From contig NZ_BRVM01000004.1 in assembly GCF_026011715.1 (NCBI RefSeq), forward strand, positions 23,714 to 87,713: a DNA stretch of 64,000 nucleotides. Direction: 5' to 3'. A program made the translations under genes and the position numbers. Positions 10,036 to 17,462 of this stretch are shown here, piece after piece. The notes under the pieces were generated by a model that saw only the letters and a program-made list of their open reading frames with translations, was not told where the DNA came from and did not search any database. The DNA comes from Cytobacillus sp. NCCP-133. Lineage in GTDB: Bacteria; Bacillota; Bacilli; Bacillales; Cytobacillaceae. Numbering within the stretch: position 1 is the first letter of the stretch; the number at the start of each line of letters is the position of its first letter.

Positions 10036-10067
10036 ACAAAACAGCTCCCCCTTCAGAGAGCTGCTTA
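10036..10067 (-). terminator. Terminator of the PH-domain gene
   Basis: A CAGCTC/GAGCTG stem; on the minus strand it continues into TTTTGTTTTACC. It sits a few bases beyond the stop at 10074. Confidence 0.75.
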
Positions 10068-10073
10068 TCAATC

Positions 10074-10691
10074 TTAGGTATTAATATATTTTTCAAAAAC
10101 ATAGCCGAAATCTTTTACATTGTACTTCTTGCGACTATTCATCAGCCAATTGAAGGCTGTTTCATTTAGTACGCGGAAGTTATCCACAACATTTGAATCC
10201 TGGCTGGAAGCGGATCGACCCAGTGTTCTGGAAGCGAGATTCAAGCTTTTTTCAGCATATTCCATAGAGACTTCATTTTCACGGCAAATTTCGGAGATGC
10301 GGATTAAGGCTTTATATAAATCTTTCAATTCTTCAATATGCTTTTTATGTACATCAATTGAAAAAGCTTCAGAACCAATCACAAACTTAATTTCAATATC
10401 CAAGTCTACTGTACCTGCAGTTTCAAGTATAACGTTTGAAATGCTATGCTCCTTGTAGCTATAGCGTCTCAGTGTGCGCTTTTTGCTGACTGCACTCCTT
10501 CCATCCAAATGAATAAGCGCCTTATTTGTAAAGCAATATTCATCCGATTTTGATTTAATCAGAAAATAAATCTTTTCATTATCTTCATGCAGCACATAAT
10601 CATCCGCATCTACTTTATCATAATCTGCCGGCTGGATGACGCTTCCTACATCACTCAGGCCTAATACATCAGAAGCCACTTTTTTAAACAT
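10074..10691 (-). CDS. yvbH: PH domain-containing protein, YvbH-like
   Basis: A 205-residue soluble protein. Residues 1-125 fit the bacterial pleckstrin-homology fold (bPH_1 type), with GSEAFSIDVHKKH near its end. The C-terminal part is helical and matches the YvbH extension (EYAEKSLNLASRTLGRSAS and FNWLMNSRKKYNVKDFGYVFE). No function is established. There is no signal peptide or membrane segment. It is a single gene with its own terminator between mutS and a VOC gene; B. subtilis carries yvbH elsewhere, so this position is specific to this lineage. Confidence 0.75.
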   Translation of the reverse strand: MFKKVASDVLGLSDVGSVIQPADYDKVDADDYVLHEDNEKIYFLIKSKSDEYCFTNKALIHLDGRSAVSKKRTLRRYSYKEHSISNVILETAGTVDLDIEIKFVIGSEAFSIDVHKKHIEELKDLYKALIRISEICRENEVSMEYAEKSLNLASRTLGRSASSQDSNVVDNFRVLNETAFNWLMNSRKKYNVKDFGYVFEKYINT

Positions 10692-10816
10692 AGATCCTCA
10701 ACCTTTCATCAGTCAATTTAATACTTTGCTATTTTAAGGAAATGGCAGCTTAAGCTATTTATATTTGAGACATAAATTTAAGCTTGGAAAAAGCCTTCAA
10801 AAATCGAAGCCTTTCT

Positions 10817-11866
10817 TTAAATCCCTGCTGTATTCATCAAAACGATCCGCCAGCCATCCGGATCTTCTATCGTTACTCCTCCCCTGCCCCAGTAAGGATT
10901 TTCAGGTTCCGTCGGTCCATACCCCATGGCAAAAAGCCGATTGGCAATTTCATCCCGTTCATATCGGTTCGCAACATAAAAAACTAATAAATGTTCTTTT
11001 GTGGGATCAGGAAGCTCCATTTTTTCTTCCGATTGTGTGAATTCCAGATGATATTGGCGGTCTGGCATGCCCAGCATAATGCCATCATAGCTTTCATGCT
11101 GCCAAAATTCCCCGACCCGTTTCAGGCCCAGACCCTTTTCGTAAAAGTCAATTAGCTTATCCAGCTGGTTTGTGGGCCGGGCAATGCGAAATTGGACGGC
11201 TGGCACCACTCCTGGCCATTCACTTCTGATAATTATTTCATATGGATAATGTTCATGCTTAAAATAAGCTTCTCTGTCTCCAGAGGCAACTATTTTAATA
11301 GGAAAAATTACGGCAGGCCTTTCAGTGGGATTCCAGTGGCGGCCTTCCTTAACGAGTACAAACACTCCCTTCGTGTCCCCATAAAAAGCGAATGTCTCAC
11401 TGGAATCTATCTGTTCATTTTTCAAATAGACATCCAGTTCTTCTTCCATGCGGGCTACATCCTGTACAGGCATTCCGATTTCACCCACATCATGCCAGCC
11501 AAAACGGTTTTTGCCTCCGCCTTCAAGAGGCCGTTCCAGCATTTCAATGATATTTCCATCCGGATCTGCAAAGTAGGCCTGTTTCCCCTTCCAAAACATA
11601 CTGTACTCCCCATTTTCATTTGGCAGCAGCACACTTTCCTTGCCAAGTTTTTGAAACATATAATCGTAGAAATCTGCGTTTGTACGGAAACATACATGAT
11701 AAAAAGGCAAGCTATCATCCTTTTCAAAAAGGATTTTAGTCGTGCCGGCCATGATGATAAAAAATTGTTCCGATTCCGAAATTAACTCCATCTCGAGCAC
11801 GTTTGTATAAAAATCCTTCATTCGCTCTAAATTATGGCATTTTACATTCAGCTGAACTATTTTCAT
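10817..11866 (-). CDS. VOC (glyoxalase-fold) family protein with at least two domains
   Basis: A 349-residue protein built from vicinal-oxygen-chelate modules. Residues 1-115 form one unit (KIVQLNVKCHNLERMKDFY ... AYFADPDGNIIEML). The segment after about residue 220 forms another (FRIARPTNQLDKLIDFYEKGLGL ... VTIEDPDGWRIVLMN) and closely resembles B. subtilis YycE, a stand-alone protein of about 140 residues. The middle (about 120-215) may be a degenerate third unit. VOC proteins are metal-dependent lyases, dioxygenases or resistance proteins, and the substrate cannot be read from the sequence. It looks monocistronic. Confidence 0.72.
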   Translation of the reverse strand: MKIVQLNVKCHNLERMKDFYTNVLEMELISESEQFFIIMAGTTKILFEKDDSLPFYHVCFRTNADFYDYMFQKLGKESVLLPNENGEYSMFWKGKQAYFADPDGNIIEMLERPLEGGGKNRFGWHDVGEIGMPVQDVARMEEELDVYLKNEQIDSSETFAFYGDTKGVFVLVKEGRHWNPTERPAVIFPIKIVASGDREAYFKHEHYPYEIIIRSEWPGVVPAVQFRIARPTNQLDKLIDFYEKGLGLKRVGEFWQHESYDGIMLGMPDRQYHLEFTQSEEKMELPDPTKEHLLVFYVANRYERDEIANRLFAMGYGPTEPENPYWGRGGVTIEDPDGWRIVLMNTAGI

Positions 11867-11986
11867 CTTTGTCCTCTCCTTCGCGTTTTCTATATCTCCA
11901 TTTTAAGGAGAGACTCATAAGATGAATTCAGACTAAAGGCTGAACAATCCATCGTTAATTCGCTTGAAAACTGGCCGGTTTTTATA

Positions 11987-12021
11987 CAAAAAGAAAAACT
12001 AGGAAGCAAAACCTCCTAGTT
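11987..12021 (-). terminator. Terminator of cotE
   Basis: On the minus strand AAACTAGGA pairs with TCCTAGTTT and is followed by TTCTTTTTG. It begins within ten bases of the cotE stop. Confidence 0.85.
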
Positions 12022-12026
12022 TACAT

Positions 12027-12575
12027 TTACTCTTCTTCGGTTCCAACTAAGAAATCAGGATTTAGATCCTCGAATTCTTCATCTTCTACGTCAAGGCCCC
12101 AAACGTCGTCGTCATCACAGTCGCATTTATCTGGATAAACGGCTATACAAACCTTTGTTTCACCGATTACCTCAACCATGAACTCCCTTTCAACCGAGAC
12201 AATAATTTTGTTTCCGTTTGGGGAAATGACCGCTTCACAGCAATTTGGCTGCTGCAGTACGCGGGCAATGACATCATGGTCATCCAAACAGTCCGGATCA
12301 CGGTATTTTAACTTAATGACATCTTTATACTCAACCCGTTCGGTTACTACTTCAGTTTTTGTATTATTGTTGAAAGAGTACCAAACGTTAATGTCATAAC
12401 GGCCGCAGATTTCTACTGTTTTTCCAACCTTTTTCGCCTCGTACGTATGGTTTATGATCCAGCAGCCAAGAATGCTTGACGGATGGTGTGATGGGCAGAT
12501 CGTATGATTGGACTGTGTAAATTTACGTCCTTTCGCAACGACTGCTTTCGTAATAATCTCTCTGTAATCTCCCAT
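12027..12575 (-). CDS. cotE: Outer spore coat morphogenetic protein CotE
   Basis: A 182-residue protein that organises assembly of the outer coat on the mother-cell side of the forespore. The N-terminus [18 protein letters not shown], the central [15 protein letters not shown] stretch and [18 protein letters not shown] are near-identical to known CotE. The C-terminus is very acidic ([19 protein letters not shown]), as in the family. The frame extends upstream to 12605, but that extension contains the ribosome binding site (GAGGAGGG), so the ATG at 12575 is used. It is divergent from the small-gene trio at 12925. Confidence 0.95.
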   Translation of the reverse strand: MGDYREIITKAVVAKGRKFTQSNHTICPSHHPSSILGCWIINHTYEAKKVGKTVEICGRYDINVWYSFNNNTKTEVVTERVEYKDVIKLKYRDPDCLDDHDVIARVLQQPNCCEAVISPNGNKIIVSVEREFMVEVIGETKVCIAVYPDKCDCDDDDVWGLDVEDEEFEDLNPDFLVGTEEE

Positions 12576-12866
12576 TGCGAGCGAACCCTCCTCATTCATT
12601 TTCAATTCATCCTATGCGGGATATTAGACTAGTGTGCGATAATTTTTGATGAATGTTAGGCAAAAGTATTGGCATGATTTATAGTATGCCGGGGGCGGGC
12701 GAATGTTCCGGTTTATGCATTTTCATGGAAAGCCTTAACTGGCTCTAAAGCTTGGATTCCCTCATTTCCTCTTATAAATGAGGCAAATGCCCACACAAAA
12801 GATTGCCATTCTCAAGTCCTTTAGGTATATATTTAAAAATTGCACGTTTGTCCTCTTACATTTGCG
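12576..12866. other. Divergent region upstream of cotE
   Basis: It must contain the cotE promoters (sigma-E and sigma-K types in B. subtilis); I could not define their boxes. No other structure or gene was seen apart from the plus-strand promoter listed next. Confidence 0.4.
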
Positions 12867-12897
12867 GATACAGCTTGGCTCATTTATCCATATAATG
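12867..12897 (+). promoter_or_regulatory. Candidate promoter of the three-gene cassette
   Basis: GATACA (12867-12872) and CATATAATG (12889-12897) are separated by 16 bases. The second box fits a sigma-K-like CATANNNT(A) -10 with one mismatch and also contains a perfect TATAAT for sigma-A, whose -35 would be poor. It is about 10 bases upstream of a strong ribosome binding site. The choice of sigma factor is unresolved. Confidence 0.5.
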
Positions 12898-12924
12898 AAA
12901 TGAACGAGAAGGAGGTGAACAGGA

Positions 12925-13299
12925 ATGGCAGAGAAAGAGAACTCCAATTATAATGTTTCTATCAATGGCAAAGAACTTACAGGAGAAGAAGCAAAAGAAT
13001 ATGCAGAAAAAATGATAGCCAAGCTCTCAGACTCCTTAGGCGGTTTGTACTCCAAAGGCCTGGGAAAATTCCAGTCAGATGAGTTAAGAGAAAGCCTTAA
13101 GGACTCTCTGAAACATATAAAGAACCTGGAAGGGCTCTATACGAAAAATTCCTCCGGGATCGGCAATATAATACCTTCGCTAAAAGATCTGCTGCCTGTT
13201 GTAGAAACATCCGAGGATTATAAGCAGGTAAAACTTTCTGTGAATGGGAAAACACTTTTAGATATGGATCTCTCAAACTTAACGAAAAAGGATTCTTAG
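12925..13299 (+). CDS. Unrecognised small protein 1 of the cotE-ricA cassette
   Basis: 124 residues, strong ribosome binding site GAAGGAGGTGAAC before the ATG. I do not recognise the family. The protein is charged and mostly helical in the middle, with no signal peptide or membrane segment. It has internal symmetry: VSINGKEL at residues 11-18 and LSVNGKTL at 104-111 flank a core that holds GLYSK (40-44) and GLYTK (70-74), 30 residues apart. The two NGK motifs look like short beta-hairpins closing the two ends. It is the first of three co-directional genes on the plus strand against the general direction, next to cotE, which suggests but does not prove a role in sporulation. Confidence 0.72.
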   Translation: MAEKENSNYNVSINGKELTGEEAKEYAEKMIAKLSDSLGGLYSKGLGKFQSDELRESLKDSLKHIKNLEGLYTKNSSGIGNIIPSLKDLLPVVETSEDYKQVKLSVNGKTLLDMDLSNLTKKDS

Positions 13300-13344
13300 C
13301 TGATAAACAAAACCCAGTTCAATTCAATGGAGGAGGTGATATCC

Positions 13345-13638
13345 ATGCTATCCAGATGTTATGAAGAAAATGAAAACAACAGCATCTTGCCTTTTGGCGA
13401 TAATGTAAATGGAACTGATAGCGGTGACGAAGCTGAAGCCTTCACTTTTGCAGCTCAGGCGAACCTGCCGCAAACAAGCTTTAATGGCCAGCTGCCAATT
13501 TCTGTTGGCGGATTTGCCGTTAACGCCGCGCTAATTAACATTCCTATACTTTCAGCTCAATACAACATTGCTAACGGCGGCGATTCAACATCCATTGCTG
13601 TTAACGGTACTACTCAGCAGCAAAGCAACAAAGCGTAA
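13345..13638 (+). CDS. Unrecognised small protein 2 of the cotE-ricA cassette
   Basis: 97 residues from the ATG at 13345; an in-frame ATG at 13327 precedes the ribosome binding site GGAGGAGGTGAT and is rejected. The composition is rich in Asn, Gly, Ala, Ser and Thr with little Lys or Arg: an acidic N-terminus with one Cys (residue 5), then a moderately apolar, beta-prone core (PISVGGFAVNAALINIPIL), and a polar tail (VNGTTQQQSNKA). Such composition is seen in self-assembling surface or coat proteins. There is no signal peptide. Gene 1 ends 45 bases upstream. Function unknown. Confidence 0.68.
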   Translation: MLSRCYEENENNSILPFGDNVNGTDSGDEAEAFTFAAQANLPQTSFNGQLPISVGGFAVNAALINIPILSAQYNIANGGDSTSIAVNGTTQQQSNKA

Positions 13639-13697
13639 ATAGAATGACTATTTTCTATGCAGAATCATCAATGTCCAGAAAGAAGGGAGGGAGTACC

Positions 13698-14048
13698 ATG
13701 CTGAATAATTACATTCAAAAGCTTGATCTTGACCCAGAGGTCCTAAAGCAGCTGGGTATTCCAGAGGAGCTCATTGCTGCTGCGGCAGAAGCCGGAATAC
13801 CATCGATCAACAATCATGCCGCTGGCGGTACAGGCGGACGGGCTATCAACCTCACATATGTAGATAACTACTCAACATTGCTTCTCGTTTATACTTTTCT
13901 CCTAAACTTTTTGGACAAAGAATCAGACGATATTGGAACAAAAATGCTAAATCAATCTCTTTTATCAACGCTGAATACTGCTCTTGCTGAGCAGCAGGAA
14001 TATCGAAAAGAATTTTTAAAGGCAGTTGAATTATTGCGAAACCAATAA
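13698..14048 (+). CDS. Unrecognised small protein 3 of the cotE-ricA cassette
   Basis: 116 residues from the ATG at 13698, chosen because AAGGGAGGGAG lies just before it; an upstream ATG at 13644 lacks a site. The N-terminal third is acidic and Ala-rich (LGIPEELIAAAAEAGIP), then a Gly-rich turn (AAGGTGGRAINL), an apolar segment (STLLLVYTFLLNFL, about residues 55-70, too short and isolated for a clear membrane anchor) and a C-terminal amphipathic helix (EQQEYRKEFLKAVELL). Not recognised. It is last of the trio and ends at a bidirectional terminator shared with ricA. Confidence 0.68.
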   Translation: MLNNYIQKLDLDPEVLKQLGIPEELIAAAAEAGIPSINNHAAGGTGGRAINLTYVDNYSTLLLVYTFLLNFLDKESDDIGTKMLNQSLLSTLNTALAEQQEYRKEFLKAVELLRNQ

Positions 14049-14104
14049 GCGGCCTCCCCCCACAACCCAGGCCCATTGATTTTTCCTCCCTTTATATAGA
14101 ACGT

Positions 14105-14138
14105 AAAAAACACCCTGAACCTTTGTTCAGGGTGTTTC
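14105..14138. terminator. Bidirectional terminator between the cassette and ricA
   Basis: AAACACCCTGAA (14108-14119) pairs perfectly with TTCAGGGTGTTT (14126-14137). A-runs on the left and T-runs on the right let it serve the plus-strand trio and the minus-strand miaB-ricA unit. Confidence 0.85.
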
Positions 14139-14149
14139 TATGCCTTTGA

Positions 14150-14575
14150 TCAGTGGGAACAGCTGCTGTTTTTAATCTTTGAGCCTGTTTCCCCGCTTAG
14201 CAGGTTGCCGCCAGTAGATGTTATGACTTCGTCTGTGACAGTATTCGAAATTGCATTTGCGACAATTTGAAGCAGCTCATTTACATCGATTTGAGACTGT
14301 TTAAATTCCTGTACAACTGGAATTTCATCCAGCTGCTGTTCCAATGAAGCAATTTTATCTTCCGTTTTCTTCAAAGCTTCCGCTTTACCGTAATGCTGAA
14401 GATTTACTGCCTGTTTTTGCAATCCTTTAATCGCTGTAATGGTTGCACTTACTTTTTCGTTTCCGTTAATCTGCGCTTCTGCTCGTTTGAAGAAGTCTAC
14501 TTCTTCTGTTTCGGCAATCATGCGCGCCAATTCTTTCGCACGCTCTACAATATCGTCTTTTGTATACTTAGCCAT
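14150..14575 (-). CDS. ricA: RicA (YmcA), regulator of RNA maturation and development
   Basis: A 141-residue YlbF/YmcA-family helical protein, nearly colinear with B. subtilis YmcA (EEVDFFKRAEAQIN, LQKQAVNL, STGGNLLSGETGSK). In B. subtilis RicA, RicF and RicT form a complex that carries Fe-S clusters, acts with RNase Y in mRNA maturation, and influences biofilm formation, competence and sporulation. The C-terminal CSH tail (Cys139) fits the cluster-ligand region. It starts two bases after the miaB stop, so the two are co-transcribed. RNase Y is encoded about 8 kb away. Confidence 0.94.
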   Translation of the reverse strand: MAKYTKDDIVERAKELARMIAETEEVDFFKRAEAQINGNEKVSATITAIKGLQKQAVNLQHYGKAEALKKTEDKIASLEQQLDEIPVVQEFKQSQIDVNELLQIVANAISNTVTDEVITSTGGNLLSGETGSKIKNSSCSH

Positions 14576-14577
14576 TA

Positions 14578-16122
14578 TTATTTCACCTCTACCGCGTCTC
14601 GTTCTTCAACCATTTCTCCGTTTAGTGACCATGTTTTTGCGTCTGTCACTTTTACTCTAACAATCTTGCCTATGGCAGTCTTTGGACCTTTGAAGTTAAC
14701 CAATTTGTTCTTTCTTGTATACCCGGCAAGAATATCAGGATTGTTCTTGCTTTCCCCTTCAACAAGAACTTCAACAGTCTGTCCTTGATATTTTTTCATC
14801 GCTTCTGCTGAAAACTCATTCACAAGAGCATTCAGGCGCTGGAGACGCTCCTTCTTTACTTCCATCGGCACATTATCTACCATTTTGGCAGCTGGTGTAC
14901 CTTCACGCGGTGAATAAATGAACGTATAAGCAGCCTCGAATCCTACCTCACGATACAGTGATAATGTTTCTTCAAATTGCTCTTCTGTTTCATTCGGATA
15001 GCCGACAATGATGTCAGTAGTAAAAGTCGCTTCAGGAATCGAAACCTTGATTTTGCGGACAAGCTCTAAATATTGCTCTCTTGTATATTTGCGTGCCATG
15101 ATTTTTAGTATATCAGTTGAACCTGATTGTACAGGCAGATGGATGTGCTCGACAAGGTTGCCGCCTTTTGCAAGCACTTCAATCAGATGACCATCAAAAT
15201 CGCGAGGATGGCTTGTTGTAAAGCGGACACGCGGGATATCGATTTTGCGGATTTCATCCATTAAATCGCCAAGACCGTATTTCATACCCTCAAAATCTTT
15301 TCCATAAGCGTTTACGTTTTGACCAAGAAGGGTAATTTCCTGATAGCCTTGTGCTGCCAATTGGCGCACTTCCTGTATAATGTCTTCAGGACGGCGGCTT
15401 CTTTCTTTACCGCGAGTATAAGGCACGATGCAATACGTACAAAACTTATCGCAGCCGTACATAATGTTTACCCATGCTTTTATATTGCCGCGGCGCACCT
15501 TTGGAAGGTTCTCAATGACATCGCCTTCCTTTGACCATACTTCAATTACCATTTCTTTGGACATATAGGCCTCTTGAAGAATGTTCGGAAGCCGATGGAT
15601 GTTGTGTGTTCCAAAAATCATGTCAACCTGGTTATAGGTTTTAAGAATCTTGTTTACAACAGATTCTTCCTGGGACATGCATCCGCAAACACCTAGAAGA
15701 AGATCCGGATTTTCTTTTTTCAAATGTTTTAGATGACCAAGTTCGCCAAATACTTTATTTTCGGCATTTTCACGGATGGCACAAGTGTTAAGCAAAATGA
15801 CATTAGCATCTTCAACAGCATCTGTTGGTTCATATCCAAGGCCAAGAAAGATACCTGCTATAACTTCAGTATCATGTTCATTCATTTGGCAGCCATATGT
15901 GCGGATATAAAACTTGCGGCCTTTGCCCATGCCATGGAATTCTTCTGGAATATCAAAATCTTTATGGTACTTCACTTCTTCTTTGCCGCGTTTTTTCGCT
16001 TCTTTTAATGAAGGAGCCGTATAAACAGTTTCAAAATATTTGCTGTAATCTTTGGCGGATTTTTTGTCCGAAGGATTTGCCGTTTGCACTTGCTGACTTT
16101 CTATACGTTGTTTTTCGTTCAT
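14578..16122 (-). CDS. miaB: tRNA-2-methylthio-N6-dimethylallyladenosine synthase MiaB
   Basis: A 514-residue radical-SAM methylthiotransferase that converts i6A37 to ms2i6A37 in tRNA. The auxiliary cluster Cys are 78 (YGCQMN), 114 (NTCAIR) and 148 (CGCMS); the radical-SAM triad CDKFCTYC is at 224-231. A TRAM RNA-binding domain closes the C-terminus. The first 65 or so residues are an extra N-terminal extension typical of Bacillus orthologues. It acts after MiaA and depends on Fe-S clusters; a ferredoxin-linked oxidoreductase (korAB) is encoded just upstream. Confidence 0.97.
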   Translation of the reverse strand: MNEKQRIESQQVQTANPSDKKSAKDYSKYFETVYTAPSLKEAKKRGKEEVKYHKDFDIPEEFHGMGKGRKFYIRTYGCQMNEHDTEVIAGIFLGLGYEPTDAVEDANVILLNTCAIRENAENKVFGELGHLKHLKKENPDLLLGVCGCMSQEESVVNKILKTYNQVDMIFGTHNIHRLPNILQEAYMSKEMVIEVWSKEGDVIENLPKVRRGNIKAWVNIMYGCDKFCTYCIVPYTRGKERSRRPEDIIQEVRQLAAQGYQEITLLGQNVNAYGKDFEGMKYGLGDLMDEIRKIDIPRVRFTTSHPRDFDGHLIEVLAKGGNLVEHIHLPVQSGSTDILKIMARKYTREQYLELVRKIKVSIPEATFTTDIIVGYPNETEEQFEETLSLYREVGFEAAYTFIYSPREGTPAAKMVDNVPMEVKKERLQRLNALVNEFSAEAMKKYQGQTVEVLVEGESKNNPDILAGYTRKNKLVNFKGPKTAIGKIVRVKVTDAKTWSLNGEMVEERDAVEVK

Positions 16123-16557
16123 TTTTATCCCCTTTCTACTTCTTCTAAGTAAGCATCTATCATTTTAGCTTGATTTGGCTGTAAGTAGAAGTGTGCCTAT
16201 AAATCTGTGCACATTATTATAGTATAAGGCTTTCACCGAGTTAAAACAATAGAAAACCGAATCCTGCCACTCATCAGGCAGCTATTACTTGTATGTACGA
16301 TAAGGGTTATTTTTAATCCTGCACAAATACTAATACTAAACAAAATAAAACTTTTTGTGTGTGATAAGTGTCACAATCAAATGTCTGTCTCCTTGGAATA
16401 GGCCCCAATTTCGTTTCCGCTGAATGCTTTTCCTCCATTTTTAAGATTTATTTCTGGTCTTTGTATACCCTTCCTTATTTACGCACTGGTTATCCTCAAA
16501 TTCGGCATTCATTTCCCCAGTTTGAATTTTTATTCCCTAATCCATTCACATCTACCT
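16123..16557. other. Intergenic region between korB and miaB
   Basis: No gene supported. It holds the miaB promoter, not located with confidence, and a small CTGCC/GGCAG hairpin at about 16265-16283. A plus-strand open frame here has no ribosome binding site and no protein-like composition. Confidence 0.4.
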
Positions 16558-16597
16558 CAAAAAAAGAAGCCCGGGAGTCCCGGCCTTCTTTTTTATT
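16558..16597 (-). terminator. Terminator of korAB
   Basis: AAAAAGAAGCCCGGGA pairs with TCCCGGCCTTCTTTTT (one small bulge) and ends in T on the minus strand. It adjoins the korB stop. Confidence 0.88.
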
Positions 16598-17462
16598 ACA
16601 TAAATTCAGCTGCAAGTTTATCAAAATGAGCTTGATCAAGGTTAAGATCTGCTTTTGATAAAGGAGTTTCAGAATATCCTGAAAGCAATTCCTGATAAGA
16701 TTTGCGCTCAGTATTCTGATAGATTAAACCTGTTACAAGACCGTCGTGCTTCATAAGCGTCTGCATAGCCAATTCGCGGTTGGATTTGTCATAGCCTTCG
16801 ATGTCACTTAATTTAGTAAGGTTCTCTTTGAACCAGTCATAAGTGTTTACTTTGTTATAAGTAACACATGGGCTGAATACGTTGATTAAAGAGAATCCAT
16901 CATGCTGGATTCCTGCTTCGATTAATGCTGTCAAATCCTTCAAGTCTGTTGAAAAGCTTTGCGCAACGAAAGTCGCACCTGCAGTCAAAGCCATTTCCAT
17001 TGGTGAAATAGCCTGTTCAATAGAACCTAGAGGTGTTGACTTTGTTTTGAAACCAGCCGCAGAACGCGGAGAAGTTTGACCTTTTGTTAAACCATAGATC
17101 TGGTTATCCATAACGATATAAGTAATATTTACATTACGGCGGATCGCATGGATCGTATGGCCCATACCGATTGCGAATCCATCCCCATCACCGCCGGAAG
17201 CGATAACAGTTAAATCTCGGTTAGCCATTTTAACACCTTGGGCGATCGGCAATGAACGTCCATGGATGCCGTGGAAGCCGTATGAATTGATGTAGCCGGA
17301 AATACGTCCGGAACATCCGATACCTGAAACAACCGCTAAGTTCTCAGGCTCTAAACCAACATTCGCAGCCGCACGCTGAATCGCCGCCTGCACGGAGAAG
17401 TCCCCACAGCCTGGGCACCAGTTTGGTTTAACATTATTTCTAAAATCTTTAAACGTGGCCAT
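16596..17462 (-). CDS. korB: 2-oxoacid:ferredoxin oxidoreductase, beta subunit
   Basis: A 288-residue thiamine-diphosphate-binding subunit. WCPGCGDF near residue 16 supplies Fe-S cluster cysteines, and GDGDGFAIG ... VMDNQIYGLTKGQ is the ThDP/magnesium motif. With KorA it oxidatively decarboxylates a 2-oxoacid (2-oxoglutarate in characterised relatives) to an acyl-CoA and reduces ferredoxin. The substrate is not decided by sequence. It abuts korA with no intergenic base. B. subtilis lacks this position for the pair; related bacilli such as B. cereus carry it. Confidence 0.93.
   Translation of the reverse strand: MATFKDFRNNVKPNWCPGCGDFSVQAAIQRAAANVGLEPENLAVVSGIGCSGRISGYINSYGFHGIHGRSLPIAQGVKMANRDLTVIASGGDGDGFAIGMGHTIHAIRRNVNITYIVMDNQIYGLTKGQTSPRSAAGFKTKSTPLGSIEQAISPMEMALTAGATFVAQSFSTDLKDLTALIEAGIQHDGFSLINVFSPCVTYNKVNTYDWFKENLTKLSDIEGYDKSNRELAMQTLMKHDGLVTGLIYQNTERKSYQELLSGYSETPLSKADLNLDQAHFDKLAAEFM

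Noticed and set aside
16368-16658. Plus-strand frame overlapping the korB terminator
   Set aside because: No ribosome binding site; it runs through the terminator and into korB antisense.
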